64,000 nt of DNA from Mycobacterium sp. Aquia_216 (GCF_026723865.1 NZ_CP113529.1:3038001-3102000); one strand, 5' to 3'; positions 17,201-27,036 are shown, numbered from the stretch's first letter. Made by a program: numbers and translations. The notes: generated by a model from the sequence alone, not told the origin.

Positions 17201-20200
17201 TTGGTGTTGCGGGCCGGCGATGAGGTCGGCTGCTCGGTGGTCGAAGAACTGACGTTGTTGGCACCGCTGGTGCTGCCGCCGGGCGGGGCAGCACGCGTGC
17301 AAGTCGTGGTGGATGCGGCGGGTGAGTCCGGTTCGCGCGCCGTCTGGGTGTATTCGCGTGGTGCAGCGGCGGATTCGGTCTGGGTGCTGCATGCGCAAGG
17401 AGCGTTGCGCTCCGCGCAGCCCGAACCCGGCGCGGATCTGTCGGTGTGGCCGCCGGTCGGGGCCTCCGCGGTCGAGGCCGGAGACGTGTACGACGTGCTG
17501 GCCGCCCGGGGCTACGACTACGGGCCCGCATTCCGCGGTCTGCGCACCCTGTGGCGTCGCGGCCAGGAGGTCTACGCCGAGGTGTCCGCCGGCGAGGGCG
17601 TCGCGATGGGCGGCTTCGGGATTCACCCCGTCGTGCTGGATGCAGCCTTGCACGCCTGGGGGATTGCCGAAGGTGGCGATTCGACGATGCTGCCGTTCTC
17701 CTGGCAGGGAGTGTGTCTGCACGCCGCCGGCGCGTCGCGGGCGCGGGTCCGGATCGCACCGGCCGGCTCCGGGGCGGTGTCGGTGGATATGGCGGACGGG
17801 ACGGGCCTGCCGGTCTTGTCGGTGCGTGAGTTGGTGGTTCGCCCGATCTCGATCGGTACGCTCTCGGCCGCGTTGGCGGCCGCTGCCGGTGGCGGTGGTG
17901 GACTGTATGAAGTGGTTTGGTCGCCGGTGTCGTTGGGGCCCACTGTTGTTGCTGGTGAGGTCACGGTGTGGGAGCCGGGTTCGGTTGCTGGTGATGTGGT
18001 CGGGTCGGTGTATGCGGCCTGTCATGAGGTGTTGGGTGTGTTGCAGTTGTGGCTGGCTGGTGAGGGTGCGGGGGCGTTGGTCGTGCTGACTCGTGGTGCG
18101 GTGGGGTTGGCGGGTGAGGTTGTCGCGGATCTGGCGGGTGCGGCGGTCTGGGGGTTGGTGCGTTCGGCGCAGGCCGAGCGGCCGGGGCGGGTGGTGTTGG
18201 TCGATTCGGACGGGTCGTTGGACGTCGCGGACGTCGTCGCCTGCGGTGAGCCGCAAGTGGTGGTGCGTTCCGGCGTCGCGCACGCCGCTCGGTTGACCCC
18301 GGCGCGCTCGGTGTCGGCACTGCCGGCGGGGCAGTGGCGGATGAGCGTTGGTGGCGGCGGCACGTTGGAGGATTTGGTGGTGCGACCGCTTCCTCGCGCG
18401 GAGTTGGCGGCCGGCCAGGTCCGGGTGGCGGTGGCCGCTGTCGGGGTGAACTTCCGGGATGTGCTGGTGGCGTTGGGGATGTACCCGGGCGGGGGTGAGC
18501 TCGGGGCTGAAGGCGCGGGAGTGGTGCTCGAGGTCGGATCCGGAGTCCGCGGGCTGTCGGTCGGCGATGCGGTGTTGGGTTTGGTGGGTGTCGTCGGTTC
18601 TGAGGCGGTGGTGGATGCGCGGTTGGTGACCGCGGTGCCACCCGGGTGGTCGTCGATACAGGCCGCGAGTGTGCCGGTGGTGTTTTTGACGGCGTTGTAC
18701 GGGTTGTCGGTGCTGGCCGGGCTCAAGGCCGGTGAGCGGGTGTTGGTGCATGCTGCCACGGGTGGGGTCGGGATGGCGGCCGTGCAGCTGGCTCGGCATT
18801 GGGGTGCCGAGGTATTCGCGACTGCGAGCCGTGGTAAGTGGGACACGTTGCGCGCGATGGGGTTTGATGACGATCATATCGGGGATAGCCGGACCCTGGA
18901 TTTCGAGGGCAAGTTTCTGGTGACTACCGGTGGTGCCGGGGTCGATGTGGTGCTCAACTCGCTGGCCGGGGATTTCCTGGATGCCTCGTTGCGATTGCTG
19001 GTTGGTGGGGGGCGCTTCATCGAGATGGGCAAGACTGACCTTCGCGACCCGGATGCTATGCCGGAGGGGGTGTACTACCGGGCGTTCGACTTGATGGAGG
19101 CCGGCCCGGCTCTCATCGCGTCGATGTTGTCCGACTTGATGACGATGTTCGATGCGGGTGTGTTGAAGCCGTTGCCGGTCAAGGTGTTTGACGTGCGCTG
19201 TGCCTCGTCGGCGTATCGGTTCGTCAGCCAGGCCCGCCACACCGGCAAGGTAGTCCTCGGGATCCCCGACGGCCCGGACGATCCGGTGCTGGCGAGTTCG
19301 GGCGGCGGATTGACCGGCGGCAGCGTGTTGATCACCGGCGGCACCGGGATGGCGGGCTCGGCCATCGCGGCGCATTTGGTGGCGCGTTACGGGGTGGCCC
19401 ATGTGGTGTTGGTCAGCCGCAGTGGCCCCGACGGAGCCGGGGTAGCGGAGCTCACGGACCGGCTCACCGAAGCCGGCGCCGAGGTTTCGGTCGTCGCCTG
19501 TGATGTGGCCGACCGGGATGCGTTGGCGGCGCTGATCGCCGGGCTACCGGCCGCATATCCGTTGAGGGGTGTGTTCCACGCCGCGGGACTACTCGACGAC
19601 GGGCTGATCGCGTCGTTGACCCCGGACCGGGTCGATACGGTGTTGCGGGCCAAGGTGGATGGCGCCTGGAATTTGCACGAACTCACCCGGGATATGGATA
19701 TGGATCTGTCGGCGTTCGTGCTGTTCTCCTCGATGGCGGGCATCGTGGGTTCCCCGGGCCAGGGCAACTATGCCGCGGCGAACAGCTTCCTGGACGGCTT
19801 GGCCGCTTCGCGCCGGGCCCAGGGCCTGCCCGGGCTGTCGGTGGCCTGGGGACTGTGGGAACAGGCCAGCGCCATGACCCAACACCTCAGCGAGCGTGAC
19901 ATATCCCGGATGAGCCGGGGCGGGTTGGCGCCGTTGTCCACCCCTCATGCGCTTCAGCTGTTCGACGAGGCCATGTTGGCCGATCGTCCGCTGTTGGTGG
20001 CCGCCCGTATCGACGCGCAGGGGTTGGGCGCCGGCGGCGCCGTGCCGCCGGTGTTCCGGGACCTGGCCGCTCGGCCGGGGCGGCGACTGATCGGTGACGC
20101 CGACGCGGCGGTGTCGACATCGGGATTGGCTACCCGGCTGCAGGGCCTGAGTCCCGAGCAGCGTCACCACCAATTGGTGGAATTGGTGTGTACCAACGCC

Positions 20201-20662
20201 GCAACCGTTTTGGGCAGGTCCAATGCCGACATCGCGGCGACGCTGCCGTTCCAAGACCTCGGGTTTGACTCGTTGACCGCGGTGGAACTGCGCAACCGCC
20301 TGAAAATGGCGACCGGGCTCACCCTTTCACCCAGCCTGATCTTCGACTTCCCCACGCCCGCGGCACTGGCCGAACATATCGACGAACAGCTCAGCTCCGT
20401 GCCGACAGCTGCGCCCGCGGCCGGGCCGGACCCGCTGGCGCGTTTCAACGACATCGCACGCGAGCTGCAGACGCTGGTCAACCAACCCAATTGGACGCCG
20501 GACGACAGATCCCGGCTGGCCGCCCGCATCCAAGCCATTGTGCGCGAACTCGAAAGCCCACCACCGCTGACGCCCGGCGAAGCGCACCTCATCGACGACG
20601 ACATCACGACCGCCACCGAACGCGAACTCTTCGCGATCCTCGATGACGATTTCGGCCCCTGA
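14300..20662 (+). CDS. pks8: Type I modular PKS, Pks8/Pks17-like in one reading frame: KS-AT(malonyl)-DH-ER-KR-ACP
   Basis: A fully reducing module of 2120 residues. It has an N-terminal docking helix ([16 protein letters not shown], about 9-24) and a KS with Cys203 in DTACSSS. The AT has Ser651 in GHSVG and HAFH at 748-751, the malonyl-CoA signature. Next come a DH with His952, then ER and KR almost identical to those of the previous gene. The ACP serine is Ser1991, and the docking tail ends in [12 protein letters not shown]. In M. tuberculosis the corresponding sequence is annotated as two genes, pks8 and pks17 (together msl5, linked to monomethyl-branched unsaturated fatty acids); here it is continuous. 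The GTG start follows AAGGAG by 5 nt. The stop overlaps the pks9 start (TGATG). Confidence 0.9.
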   Translation: MSDTDKHLDYLKRLTADLRRTRRRVAELEGKLSEPVAVVGMACRYPGGVDSPEALWDMVVEGRDAVSDFPSDRGWDVAGLYDPDPDAPGKMYVRQGSFLADAGDFDAGFFGVGPSEALAMDPQQRLMLELSWEALERTGIDPLRLRGSATGVFAGVIHAGYGGQVEGELEGYGLTGSTLSVASGRVSYVLGLEGPAVSVDTACSSSLVALHLAAQSLRSGECDLALVGGVTVMATPAAFVEFSRQRALATDGRCKVYAGAADGTAWSEGAGVLVVERLADARRAGHPVLALVRGTAVNQDGASNGLTAPNGPSQQRVIRTALASAGLTAADVDVVEGHGTGTVLGDPIEAQALLATYGQDRPADRPLWLGSIKSNIGHTSAAAGVAGVIKMIEAIQHEVLPQTLHVDVPSPHVDWSAGAVSLLTESRVWPSGDRPRRAGVSSFGISGTNAHVIIEQPPTIEAESVAAELHPRETAWVLSARSEQALSNQARRLLAHVTGSAELRPVDVAWSLATTRAVFDYRAVVVGANRDSLVTGLTELAAGEPGAGVVAGRVRSAGKTVFVFPGQGAQWLGMGRQLYEHFPQFAQAFDEAVAALDPHLRLPLRQVIWGDDPALLQSTEFAQPALFAAEVAMAALLGHWGVLPDVVTGHSVGEITAAHVAGVLSLADAAKVVAGRGRLMAALPPGGAMVAVAVSEAEVSPSLTDEVNLAAVNAPKAVVISGPDAAVTAVADGLAQQGRRVHRLEVSHAFHSSLMEPMLEEFAQLMAGVSAARPRIGLVSNLTGQLAGPEYGSPQYWVDHVRRPVRFGDGVRAAESLGARVFVEVGPGRGLTAAVEQSLATEQATSVVTLAKDRPEAESALAALGRLFTIGVSVDWPAAVGDGQRVELPTYGFIRQRFWLPPGAVGSGNVSSVGLARAAHPLLGAVVERPDTGGVVLTGSLSVGGSPWLADHVVDGVVLFPGAGFVELVLRAGDEVGCSVVEELTLLAPLVLPPGGAARVQVVVDAAGESGSRAVWVYSRGAAADSVWVLHAQGALRSAQPEPGADLSVWPPVGASAVEAGDVYDVLAARGYDYGPAFRGLRTLWRRGQEVYAEVSAGEGVAMGGFGIHPVVLDAALHAWGIAEGGDSTMLPFSWQGVCLHAAGASRARVRIAPAGSGAVSVDMADGTGLPVLSVRELVVRPISIGTLSAALAAAAGGGGGLYEVVWSPVSLGPTVVAGEVTVWEPGSVAGDVVGSVYAACHEVLGVLQLWLAGEGAGALVVLTRGAVGLAGEVVADLAGAAVWGLVRSAQAERPGRVVLVDSDGSLDVADVVACGEPQVVVRSGVAHAARLTPARSVSALPAGQWRMSVGGGGTLEDLVVRPLPRAELAAGQVRVAVAAVGVNFRDVLVALGMYPGGGELGAEGAGVVLEVGSGVRGLSVGDAVLGLVGVVGSEAVVDARLVTAVPPGWSSIQAASVPVVFLTALYGLSVLAGLKAGERVLVHAATGGVGMAAVQLARHWGAEVFATASRGKWDTLRAMGFDDDHIGDSRTLDFEGKFLVTTGGAGVDVVLNSLAGDFLDASLRLLVGGGRFIEMGKTDLRDPDAMPEGVYYRAFDLMEAGPALIASMLSDLMTMFDAGVLKPLPVKVFDVRCASSAYRFVSQARHTGKVVLGIPDGPDDPVLASSGGGLTGGSVLITGGTGMAGSAIAAHLVARYGVAHVVLVSRSGPDGAGVAELTDRLTEAGAEVSVVACDVADRDALAALIAGLPAAYPLRGVFHAAGLLDDGLIASLTPDRVDTVLRAKVDGAWNLHELTRDMDMDLSAFVLFSSMAGIVGSPGQGNYAAANSFLDGLAASRRAQGLPGLSVAWGLWEQASAMTQHLSERDISRMSRGGLAPLSTPHALQLFDEAMLADRPLLVAARIDAQGLGAGGAVPPVFRDLAARPGRRLIGDADAAVSTSGLATRLQGLSPEQRHHQLVELVCTNAATVLGRSNADIAATLPFQDLGFDSLTAVELRNRLKMATGLTLSPSLIFDFPTPAALAEHIDEQLSSVPTAAPAAGPDPLARFNDIARELQTLVNQPNWTPDDRSRLAARIQAIVRELESPPPLTPGEAHLIDDDITTATERELFAILDDDFGP
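17893..19917 (+). repeat. 2.0-kb near-identical direct repeat, copy B (ER/KR region of the pks8/17-like gene)
   Basis: This is the second copy of the sequence at 11513-13537. Identity ends abruptly at both edges (17892 and 19918), which looks more like gene conversion than a conserved whole-gene duplication. A shorter block of near identity also lies in the DH region (about 17146-17250 against 10763-10867) at a slightly different offset. Confidence 0.93.
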
Positions 20663-23600
20663 TGTCACCTACCGAGATAGCGATCATCGGCCTTGCCTGC
20701 AGATTGCCCGGCGCCTCCGGCCCGCGTGACTTCTGGCATCTCGTACGTGACGGACGGGAAGCAACCGAATTACCCGGGGATATCGCCGAGTTCGACGCCG
20801 ACTTCTTCAACCTGTCGCCCCGCGAGGCCTGCGCGATGGACCCACGTCAGCGGGTTGCGCTCGAATTGTCCTGGGAACTCTTCGAGGACGCATTTTTGGT
20901 GCCGGAAAACGCGCGTGGCGAACGGGTTTCGATATACCTGGGCGCGATGTCCGACGACTACGCGGTCCTGACTCTGCGTGACGGCGCGGACAACCTCGAC
21001 CATCACTCGTTCGGCGGCGTCAGCCGCGCCATGATCGCCAACAGGATCTCGTATGCCCTCGGGCTACGGGGCTCCAGCATGATCGTGGATTCCGGGCAGT
21101 CGTCGTCACTGGTCGCGGTGCACCTCGCCTGTGAAAGTCTGCGCGCGGGGGAGTCGCAGCTGGCGATTGCCGGTGGGATCCACCTCAACCTGGCCGACGA
21201 AACCGCCATGCTCGAGCAGGAATTCGGTGCGATGTCGGCGTCCGGCCGTACTTACGCGTTCGATGGGCGCGCCGATGGCTACGTGCGGGCCGAAGGTGCC
21301 GGCATGGTGCTGTTGAAGCCGTTGAGTGCCGCGCTGCGGGACGGAAACAGAATCCGCGCCGTGATCCGGGGCAGCGCGGTCGGCAATGCGGGGCACAGCT
21401 CCGCCGGCCAAACCGTGCCGTCGGTATCGGGACAAGCCGACGTGATCCGCCGCGCGCTCGCCGCTGCGGGCCTCGGCAGCGACGATATCGACTACGTCGA
21501 GGCACACGGCACCGGAACCGAAGTCGGCGATCCGGTCGAGGTGCGGGCGCTGGGTGAAGTCTTCGGCGAGTGCCGGCAACGTCCGGTGCGGGTCGGATCG
21601 GTGAAAACCAACATCGGCCACACCGGCGGCGCGGCGGGAATCGCGGGCTTGCTCAAAGCGGCATTGGCGGTCGAAAATGCCGTGATCCCACCAAGTCTCA
21701 ACTACGACAGCGCGGCCCCCGGCAACGACCTGAAAAGCTTTGGGTTGCAGGTCAATACCACCTTGACGGCATGGCCGGCGCAGGACCGGCCGCGCCGGGC
21801 CGGGGTGTCGTCGTTCGGAATGGGTGGGACGAATGCGCATGTGATCCTCGAGCAGGCCCCCCCACAGCCGGCACCGGCCGAACCGCGACAGAACGCCCCG
21901 GTGGCATGGGTGCTGTCGGCGCGTTCGGAACAGGCCTTGGCCAACCAGGCTGCACGGTTGGCGGCCCACGTCGTCGCCGACGATCTGGCGGTGACGGATG
22001 TGGCATGGTCGCTGGCCACCACCCGTTCGGTCTTCCAGCATCGCGCGGTACTGGTAGGTAGTGATCGCCTCGCTCTCACAACGGGTTTGACGCGGTTCAC
22101 CGGCGGCGACCCGACCGCGGTCGCCGGGCAGGCCGGACCAACCGGCAAAACGGTGTTCGTGTTCCCCGGCCAAGGCTCCCAATGGCTGGGGGTGGGACGC
22201 CAACTCTACGAACGGTATCCGGTATTCACCCGAGCTTTCGACAAGGCCGTCGACGCGTTGGACGGCCAGCTGCGATCGAATTTGCGTGACGTCATCTGGG
22301 GTGTCGACCCGGCGCTGCTGGCGAATACCGAGTTCGCTCAGCCGGCGCTTTTTGCCATCGAGGTGGCAATGGCGGAATTGCTGCAAAGCTGGGGAATCGA
22401 GCCGGATCTGGTGATGGGCCATTCGGTGGGGGAGATCACCGCCGCCCATATCGCGGGCGTGCTGACGCTTGACGATGCCGCGCGGCTCGTCGCGGCCCGC
22501 GGCCGTTTGATGGCGGCATTGCCGGCCGGCGGCGTGATGATCGCCGTGGCCGCCGGCGAGGACGAGGTGACGCCGTTGCTCACCGACGGTGTCGCGATCG
22601 CGGCGGTCAATGCCCAGCATTCCGTGGTGATTTCGGGTGCCGAGGCGCCGGCGGGCGCCCTGGCTGACCGGTTGGCACGGCGGGGGACGCGGGTGCATCG
22701 GTTGGCGGTGTCGCACGCGTTTCACTCGGTGTTGGTAGAACCCATGGTCGACGAGTTCGCTCGCCTGCTGGCCGACATCAAGGCAGACCAGCCGCGGATT
22801 GGCTTGGTGTCCAACGTGACTGGGCAGCTCGCCGGTGCCGAATACGGATCGGCTCAGTATTGGGCTGAACATGTGCGCCGGCCGGTGCGATTTGCCGATG
22901 GTGTGCGGTTGGCGGAGTCGCTGGGAGCCACCGTGTTCGTCGAGGTGGGCCCCGCCGCCGGCTTGAGTGCGGCAGTGGAGCAATCACTGAACACCGAGCA
23001 TGCCGCCGCGGTGGCAACGTTTGCCGCCGACCAGCCAGAAGTCGACGCGCTGTTGACGGCGGCCGGCCGGCTATTCGCCTACGGCACGACGGTTGATTGG
23101 GCGGCCGTTCTCGGTGGACTGGGTGGGCGCCGAGTCGAGTTGCCGACATACGGCTTTGCCCGGCAACGGTTTTGGTTGGGATCAAGGGGAGATGTGCCGG
23201 TTCCGGTGGATCGGGCGGCGGACCTGGCCGAGCTGCTGCGCGCACTGGCCCCCGAGGAGCAGCGCGGCCGGCTGGTGAACTTGGTGTGCACCCACGCGGC
23301 GACCGTGTTGGGGCACCCGAGCGGCGGTGACATTGATGTCGACCGTGCCTTTCAAGACATCGGCTTTGAATCACTCACCGGCGTCGAACTTCGCAATCGG
23401 CTTAAAGTCGCGACGGGGCTGGCCCTGCCGCGCACGCTGATCTTCGACTTTCCCAGCCCGTCAGCGCTGGCCGATCACCTGCGTCGGCAACTGTTGCACG
23501 AGGACCGCGACGAATCCGATGACGACGAGATGTGGTCGGCGCTGAGAAAAATTCCGCTGCGCGAACTTCGGCGAACGGGGCTGCTCGACAAACTATTGCT

Positions 23601-23727
23601 GCTGGCCGGTGAGTCCGAGATGGCACTTGACGAGCCAGCGGTGAGTAACGACACCATCGATTCGTTGAGCCCCGATGCGCTGATCGCTATGGCGTTGGAG
23701 TCCGACAAAGCCGATGATGCTGAGTGA
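20662..23727 (+). CDS. pks9: Type I PKS, Pks9-like, with KSQ-AT(malonyl)-ACP loading-module architecture
   Basis: The 1021-residue protein holds KS, AT and ACP only. The KS active-site motif reads VDSGQSSSL: Gln146 (CAG at 21097-21099) replaces the nucleophilic Cys, while His282 (AHGTGT) and His320 (NIGHT) are kept. That is the pattern of KSQ domains, which decarboxylate malonyl-ACP to make the acetyl starter. The AT has Ser588 in GHSVG and HAFH at 685-688, indicating malonyl-CoA. The ACP serine is Ser904 (GFESL). There is no N-terminal docking helix: the protein begins directly with the KS ([14 protein letters not shown]). The C-terminus has a docking tail (IDSLSPDALIAMAL). These points fit a starter module. 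The TGATG overlap couples it to the gene before. Confidence 0.9.
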   Translation: MSPTEIAIIGLACRLPGASGPRDFWHLVRDGREATELPGDIAEFDADFFNLSPREACAMDPRQRVALELSWELFEDAFLVPENARGERVSIYLGAMSDDYAVLTLRDGADNLDHHSFGGVSRAMIANRISYALGLRGSSMIVDSGQSSSLVAVHLACESLRAGESQLAIAGGIHLNLADETAMLEQEFGAMSASGRTYAFDGRADGYVRAEGAGMVLLKPLSAALRDGNRIRAVIRGSAVGNAGHSSAGQTVPSVSGQADVIRRALAAAGLGSDDIDYVEAHGTGTEVGDPVEVRALGEVFGECRQRPVRVGSVKTNIGHTGGAAGIAGLLKAALAVENAVIPPSLNYDSAAPGNDLKSFGLQVNTTLTAWPAQDRPRRAGVSSFGMGGTNAHVILEQAPPQPAPAEPRQNAPVAWVLSARSEQALANQAARLAAHVVADDLAVTDVAWSLATTRSVFQHRAVLVGSDRLALTTGLTRFTGGDPTAVAGQAGPTGKTVFVFPGQGSQWLGVGRQLYERYPVFTRAFDKAVDALDGQLRSNLRDVIWGVDPALLANTEFAQPALFAIEVAMAELLQSWGIEPDLVMGHSVGEITAAHIAGVLTLDDAARLVAARGRLMAALPAGGVMIAVAAGEDEVTPLLTDGVAIAAVNAQHSVVISGAEAPAGALADRLARRGTRVHRLAVSHAFHSVLVEPMVDEFARLLADIKADQPRIGLVSNVTGQLAGAEYGSAQYWAEHVRRPVRFADGVRLAESLGATVFVEVGPAAGLSAAVEQSLNTEHAAAVATFAADQPEVDALLTAAGRLFAYGTTVDWAAVLGGLGGRRVELPTYGFARQRFWLGSRGDVPVPVDRAADLAELLRALAPEEQRGRLVNLVCTHAATVLGHPSGGDIDVDRAFQDIGFESLTGVELRNRLKVATGLALPRTLIFDFPSPSALADHLRRQLLHEDRDESDDDEMWSALRKIPLRELRRTGLLDKLLLLAGESEMALDEPAVSNDTIDSLSPDALIAMALESDKADDAE

Positions 23728-23804
23728 CGAAATCCACGCTGGCAGGCCTGATTACGCGTGCCGAACGCTGAGTGATATCCGACACATGTTGAATAGCCTT
23801 GTTT

Positions 23805-23833
23805 TTGCGGGTGCGAACCAGACCGCATAAACT
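23805..23833 (+). promoter_or_regulatory. Candidate promoter of the pks11-like gene
   Basis: TTGCGG at 23805-23810 and TAAACT at 23828-23833 are 17 bp apart. They match the -35 pattern loosely and the mycobacterial -10 pattern TANNNT well. Transcription would start near 23840, about 34 nt before ATG 23874, with AGAGG as the ribosome-binding site. This is the only gap of more than 100 bp within the PKS locus after pks10. Confidence 0.4.
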
Positions 23834-23873
23834 TCCCGGTAATCGGGCGAATCGTTTTCAGCAGAGGCCAGGT

Positions 23874-24944
23874 ATGAGCGTCGTCGCAGGTGTGTTCGGT
23901 GCCTTGCCACCGCACCGCTACAGCCAGAGCGAGATCACTGACCAGCTCGTCCAGTTCCCGGTGTTGAAGGAACACGAGGACATCGTCCGCCGTCTGCACG
24001 CCGGGGCAAAGGTCAACAGCCGCCACCTGGTACTGCCCCTCGAGCGGTACCTCACGCTGACCGAGTTCACCGAGACGAACGAGATATTCATCGAAAACGC
24101 CGTCGACCTCGGCTGCGAGGCGTTGCTGGGCGCTCTGGACGAGGCGGGGCTGCAGCGCGAAGACGTCGACATGATCGCCACCACGACCGTCACCGGCGTT
24201 GCGGTGCCGTCGCTGGATGCCCGCATCGCCGGACGAATTGGGCTGCGCCCGGATGTGCGCCGGGTGCCGCTGTTCGGGCTCGGCTGCGCGGCCGGTGCGG
24301 CGGGGCTGGCCACCGTGCACAACTACCTGCGGGGTGCACCGGACGGCGTCGCGGTCCTGGTGTCGATCGAGCTGTGCTCGCTGACCTTTCCCACGGTCAA
24401 GCCGACCGTCTCGGGGCTGGTCTCGACCGCGATGTTCGGCGATGGGGCCGCCGCGGTGGTCGCCGTCGGCGATCGTCGCGCCGAACAAGACCGGCAGCTA
24501 CGGCCCAGTGGGCCCGACATCGTCGATTCGCGCAGCCGCCTCTACCCGGAATCGCTGCACATGATGGCGTGGAACGTCGGCCCCGGCGGCCTACAGCCCG
24601 TGTTCTCGCCGGAGCTCGCCACGCTCATCGAGGCGCATCTGGCCGACGATGTCGATCGATTCCTCACCGGACACGGGATGACCAGGGGTGACATCGAAGC
24701 GTGGGTGGCTCACCCGGGCGGCCCCAAGGTGATCGGTGCGATCGGCAAGAGCCTCGACCTGCCCCCGGAGGCGCTCGAGTTGACCTGGCGCTCGCTGGGT
24801 GAGATCGCCAACCTCTCGTCGGCCTCGGTGCTGCACGTCCTGCGCGACACCATCGCCAAGCCGCCGGCCAGTGGCAGCCCGGGGCTGATCGTCGCGATGG
24901 GCCCCGGATTCTCCTCCGAACTCGTGCTACTGCGCTGGCACTGA
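23874..24944 (+). CDS. pks11: Type III polyketide synthase, Pks11-like
   Basis: A second chalcone-synthase-like enzyme, 356 residues, paralogous to the one at 6761. Both start [13 protein letters not shown] and end in ELVLLRWH. The triad is Cys138 (GLGCAAG), His280 (AHPGG) and Asn313 (GEIANLSS). M. tuberculosis Pks11 is reported to make methyl-branched alkylpyrones using chains from type I PKSs, which fits the neighbouring Pks7/8/9 module proteins. ATG 23874 is preferred over the in-frame upstream codons from 23799 because of AGAGG 6 nt upstream and the match to Pks10. It converges on the P450 remnant and overlaps its end by 18 bp. Confidence 0.9.
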   Translation: MSVVAGVFGALPPHRYSQSEITDQLVQFPVLKEHEDIVRRLHAGAKVNSRHLVLPLERYLTLTEFTETNEIFIENAVDLGCEALLGALDEAGLQREDVDMIATTTVTGVAVPSLDARIAGRIGLRPDVRRVPLFGLGCAAGAAGLATVHNYLRGAPDGVAVLVSIELCSLTFPTVKPTVSGLVSTAMFGDGAAAVVAVGDRRAEQDRQLRPSGPDIVDSRSRLYPESLHMMAWNVGPGGLQPVFSPELATLIEAHLADDVDRFLTGHGMTRGDIEAWVAHPGGPKVIGAIGKSLDLPPEALELTWRSLGEIANLSSASVLHVLRDTIAKPPASGSPGLIVAMGPGFSSELVLLRWH

Positions 24945-25273
24945 ATCGGCGATCTCGACGACCAGGCCCGGTGTGGGACTCAGCGCGGCGAGGTTGGCGG
25001 CGCGGATTCGCTGAGCGGGCAATCGTAGCTTCGTTCGGGCGACCAGCCGGGCAAGCATGACCGTCATCTCGGTCGTGGCCATCAGCGCGCCCAGCTGAAC
25101 GCGTCCGCGTTGGCAAACACGAACTTGTTCGCCTCGGGTCCAAGCAGATAGGTGTAGCCGTGCCGGCCGAAACCGGACTTGACCACCGGGCCCCGCAGCC
25201 GGTACAGGGCCAGCAATCCATCGCCGGGCAGATACGGAATCGGTTGGTGCCGTTGCTTCCTCATCGAAATCAT
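24927..25273 (-). pseudogene. Cytochrome P450 remnant (cyp139-like), middle deleted
   Basis: Reading the minus strand, the first 60 or so codons (25273 down to 25085) give a P450-like N-terminus: YLPGDGLLALYRLRGPVV, then LLGPEANKFVFANADAFSW. They stop at TGA 25082-25084. From about 25102 down to 24927, in another frame, the sequence reads like a P450 C-terminus: ALMATTEMTVMLARLV, then [13 protein letters not shown] and stop. The whole middle, including the I-helix, ExxR and heme-Cys loop, is missing. M. tuberculosis carries cyp139 convergent with pks11 at the same place, so this is probably its decayed ortholog. About 330 residues appear lost, plus a frame change. Confidence 0.78.
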
Positions 25274-27036
25274 TCGACCATTTCCGAGAGCTCCAGCCAG
25301 CGGCTCTCCAGCGTGCCGACCTCGCCTTCCAGCGCGCGTAGCTCGCCGGTCAGCCCGGCGATGCCGACGTGGTCGGACTGGTCATGGTCGGCGAGTTCGA
25401 CGTGTTTGGCCGCAATCCGATCCGCCAGCCGGGCCAGCTGGCGGTCCAGCGAGGCCAGCTCCTTTTCCGCGGCGCGACGCTGCGCACCCGACATCGCCTC
25501 GGGTTCGGGGTTTGCGCGCGGTGGGTCCGCGGCGCCCGCGGACCGGGCGGCCAACCGCAGGTACTCGTCGACACCACCCGGAAGGTGGCGCAATCGGCCG
25601 TCGAGAATCGCGTACTGCTGATCGGTGATCCGTTCCAGCAGATAACGGTCGTGCGAGACGACGATCAGGGTGCCCGGCCAGGAGTCGAGCAAATCCTCGG
25701 TCGCGGTCAGCATGTCGGTGTCCACGTCGTTGGTGGGCTCGTCGAGGAGCAGGACGTTCGGCTCGGACAACAGCGTGAGCATCAGCTGCAGGCGCCGCCG
25801 CTGCCCGCCGGACAGCTCGCCGACGCGCGCCGAGAGCTCGGTGAAGCCGAGTCGCTCCAGCAGCTGGGCCGGGGTGACCTCGCGTCCCTCGACCTCATAC
25901 CCGCCGCGGAGGCGGCCCAGCACGTCGGCGATCCGGTCACCGGCGATGTCGGCCAGCCGGTCGCCCTGCTGATCGAGCACCGCGAGCTGGACGGTCTTGC
26001 CGCGCTTGACGCGCCCGGCGTCCGGCGCAATGGTCCCGGCGATCAAGCCCAGCAGCGTCGACTTGCCCGCGCCGTTGGCCCCGACGATGCCGGTCCGTTC
26101 GCCCGGGGCGATCCGCCATTCGACGTCGCGCAACACCGGGCGACCGTCGAAGGAGACCGACACGTCGAGCAGGTCGATCACGTCCTTGCCGAGCCGGGCC
26201 GTCGCCAGCTTCGCGAGCTCGACGGTGTTGCGTAGCGGCGGCACGTCGGCGATCAGCTGGTTGGCGGCGTCGATCCGGAACTTCGGCTTGGACGTCCGCG
26301 CCGGCGGCCCGCGGCGCAGCCAGGCCAGCTCTTTGCGCATCAGGTTCTGCCGCTTGGCCTCCGCCGAGGCGGCCTGGCGGTCCCGCTCGACGCGCTGCAG
26401 CACATATGCGGCGTAGCCGCCCTCGAAGGGTTCGACGATGCCGTCGTGCACCTCCCACGTCGTGGCGGCGACTTCGTCGAGGAACCAGCGGTCGTGAGTC
26501 ACCACGAGCAGCCCGCCGGTGTTGCGCGCCCATCGCTGCTGCAGGTGGCCGGCCAGCCAGGTGATGCCCTCGATGTCCAGGTGGTTGGTGGGCTCGTCGA
26601 GGGCGATGACGTCCCACTCGCCGATCAGCAGTTTGGCCAACTGCACCCGTCGTCGTTGCCCTCCGCTGAGAGTGGAAATCGTTGCATCCCACGCGATATC
26701 GGCTACCAGTCCGCCGACCACATCGCGGATCCGCGGGTCGCCGGCCCACTGATGCTCGGCCTGGTCGCCGACCAGCGTCCAGCCGACGGTGTGTTCCGGG
26801 TCCAGGGTGTCTGCCTGGCTGAGCGCGCTGACCCGTAGGCCGCTGCGCTGGGTGACCCGCCCGGAATCGGGCCGCAGCTGACCGGTCAGCAGACGTAACA
26901 GGCTGGACTTGCCGTCCCCGTTGCGCCCCACGATGCCGATGCGCGCGCCGTCGTTGACCCCGAGTGAGATCGAGTCGAATACCACTTGAGTCGGGTATTC
27001 CAGGTGAACGGCCTCGGCCCCCAGTAGGTGCGCCAC
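25270..27036 (-). CDS. ABC-F family ATP-binding protein (two nucleotide-binding domains, no membrane part)
   Basis: The protein has two tandem ABC domains and no membrane segment, the layout of ABC-F proteins, many of which act on the ribosome. Domain 1 has Walker A GRNGDGKSS and LSGGQRRRVQL with Walker B ALDEPTNHLD. Domain 2 has GANGAGKST and LSGGQRRRLQL with LLDEPTNDVD. The inter-domain linker is rich in Arg, Lys and Gln. A coiled coil with many Leu and Glu closes the protein. In M. tuberculosis the matching genes (Rv1667c and Rv1668c) are annotated as two halves; here the frame is whole. I chose GTG 27036 (MAHLLGAEAV), which matches the recalled Rv1668c start, rather than 27078. That gives 588 residues. 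The original macrolide-export annotation is doubtful. The next gene diverges 50 bp away. Confidence 0.85.
   Translation of the reverse strand: MAHLLGAEAVHLEYPTQVVFDSISLGVNDGARIGIVGRNGDGKSSLLRLLTGQLRPDSGRVTQRSGLRVSALSQADTLDPEHTVGWTLVGDQAEHQWAGDPRIRDVVGGLVADIAWDATISTLSGGQRRRVQLAKLLIGEWDVIALDEPTNHLDIEGITWLAGHLQQRWARNTGGLLVVTHDRWFLDEVAATTWEVHDGIVEPFEGGYAAYVLQRVERDRQAASAEAKRQNLMRKELAWLRRGPPARTSKPKFRIDAANQLIADVPPLRNTVELAKLATARLGKDVIDLLDVSVSFDGRPVLRDVEWRIAPGERTGIVGANGAGKSTLLGLIAGTIAPDAGRVKRGKTVQLAVLDQQGDRLADIAGDRIADVLGRLRGGYEVEGREVTPAQLLERLGFTELSARVGELSGGQRRRLQLMLTLLSEPNVLLLDEPTNDVDTDMLTATEDLLDSWPGTLIVVSHDRYLLERITDQQYAILDGRLRHLPGGVDEYLRLAARSAGAADPPRANPEPEAMSGAQRRAAEKELASLDRQLARLADRIAAKHVELADHDQSDHVGIAGLTGELRALEGEVGTLESRWLELSEMVE

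Noticed and set aside
16916..19402. An 828-codon minus-strand frame inside the pks8/17-like gene
   Set aside because: Composition is a shadow of the PKS coding strand. Part of it recurs at 11442-13022 only because the DNA there is duplicated.
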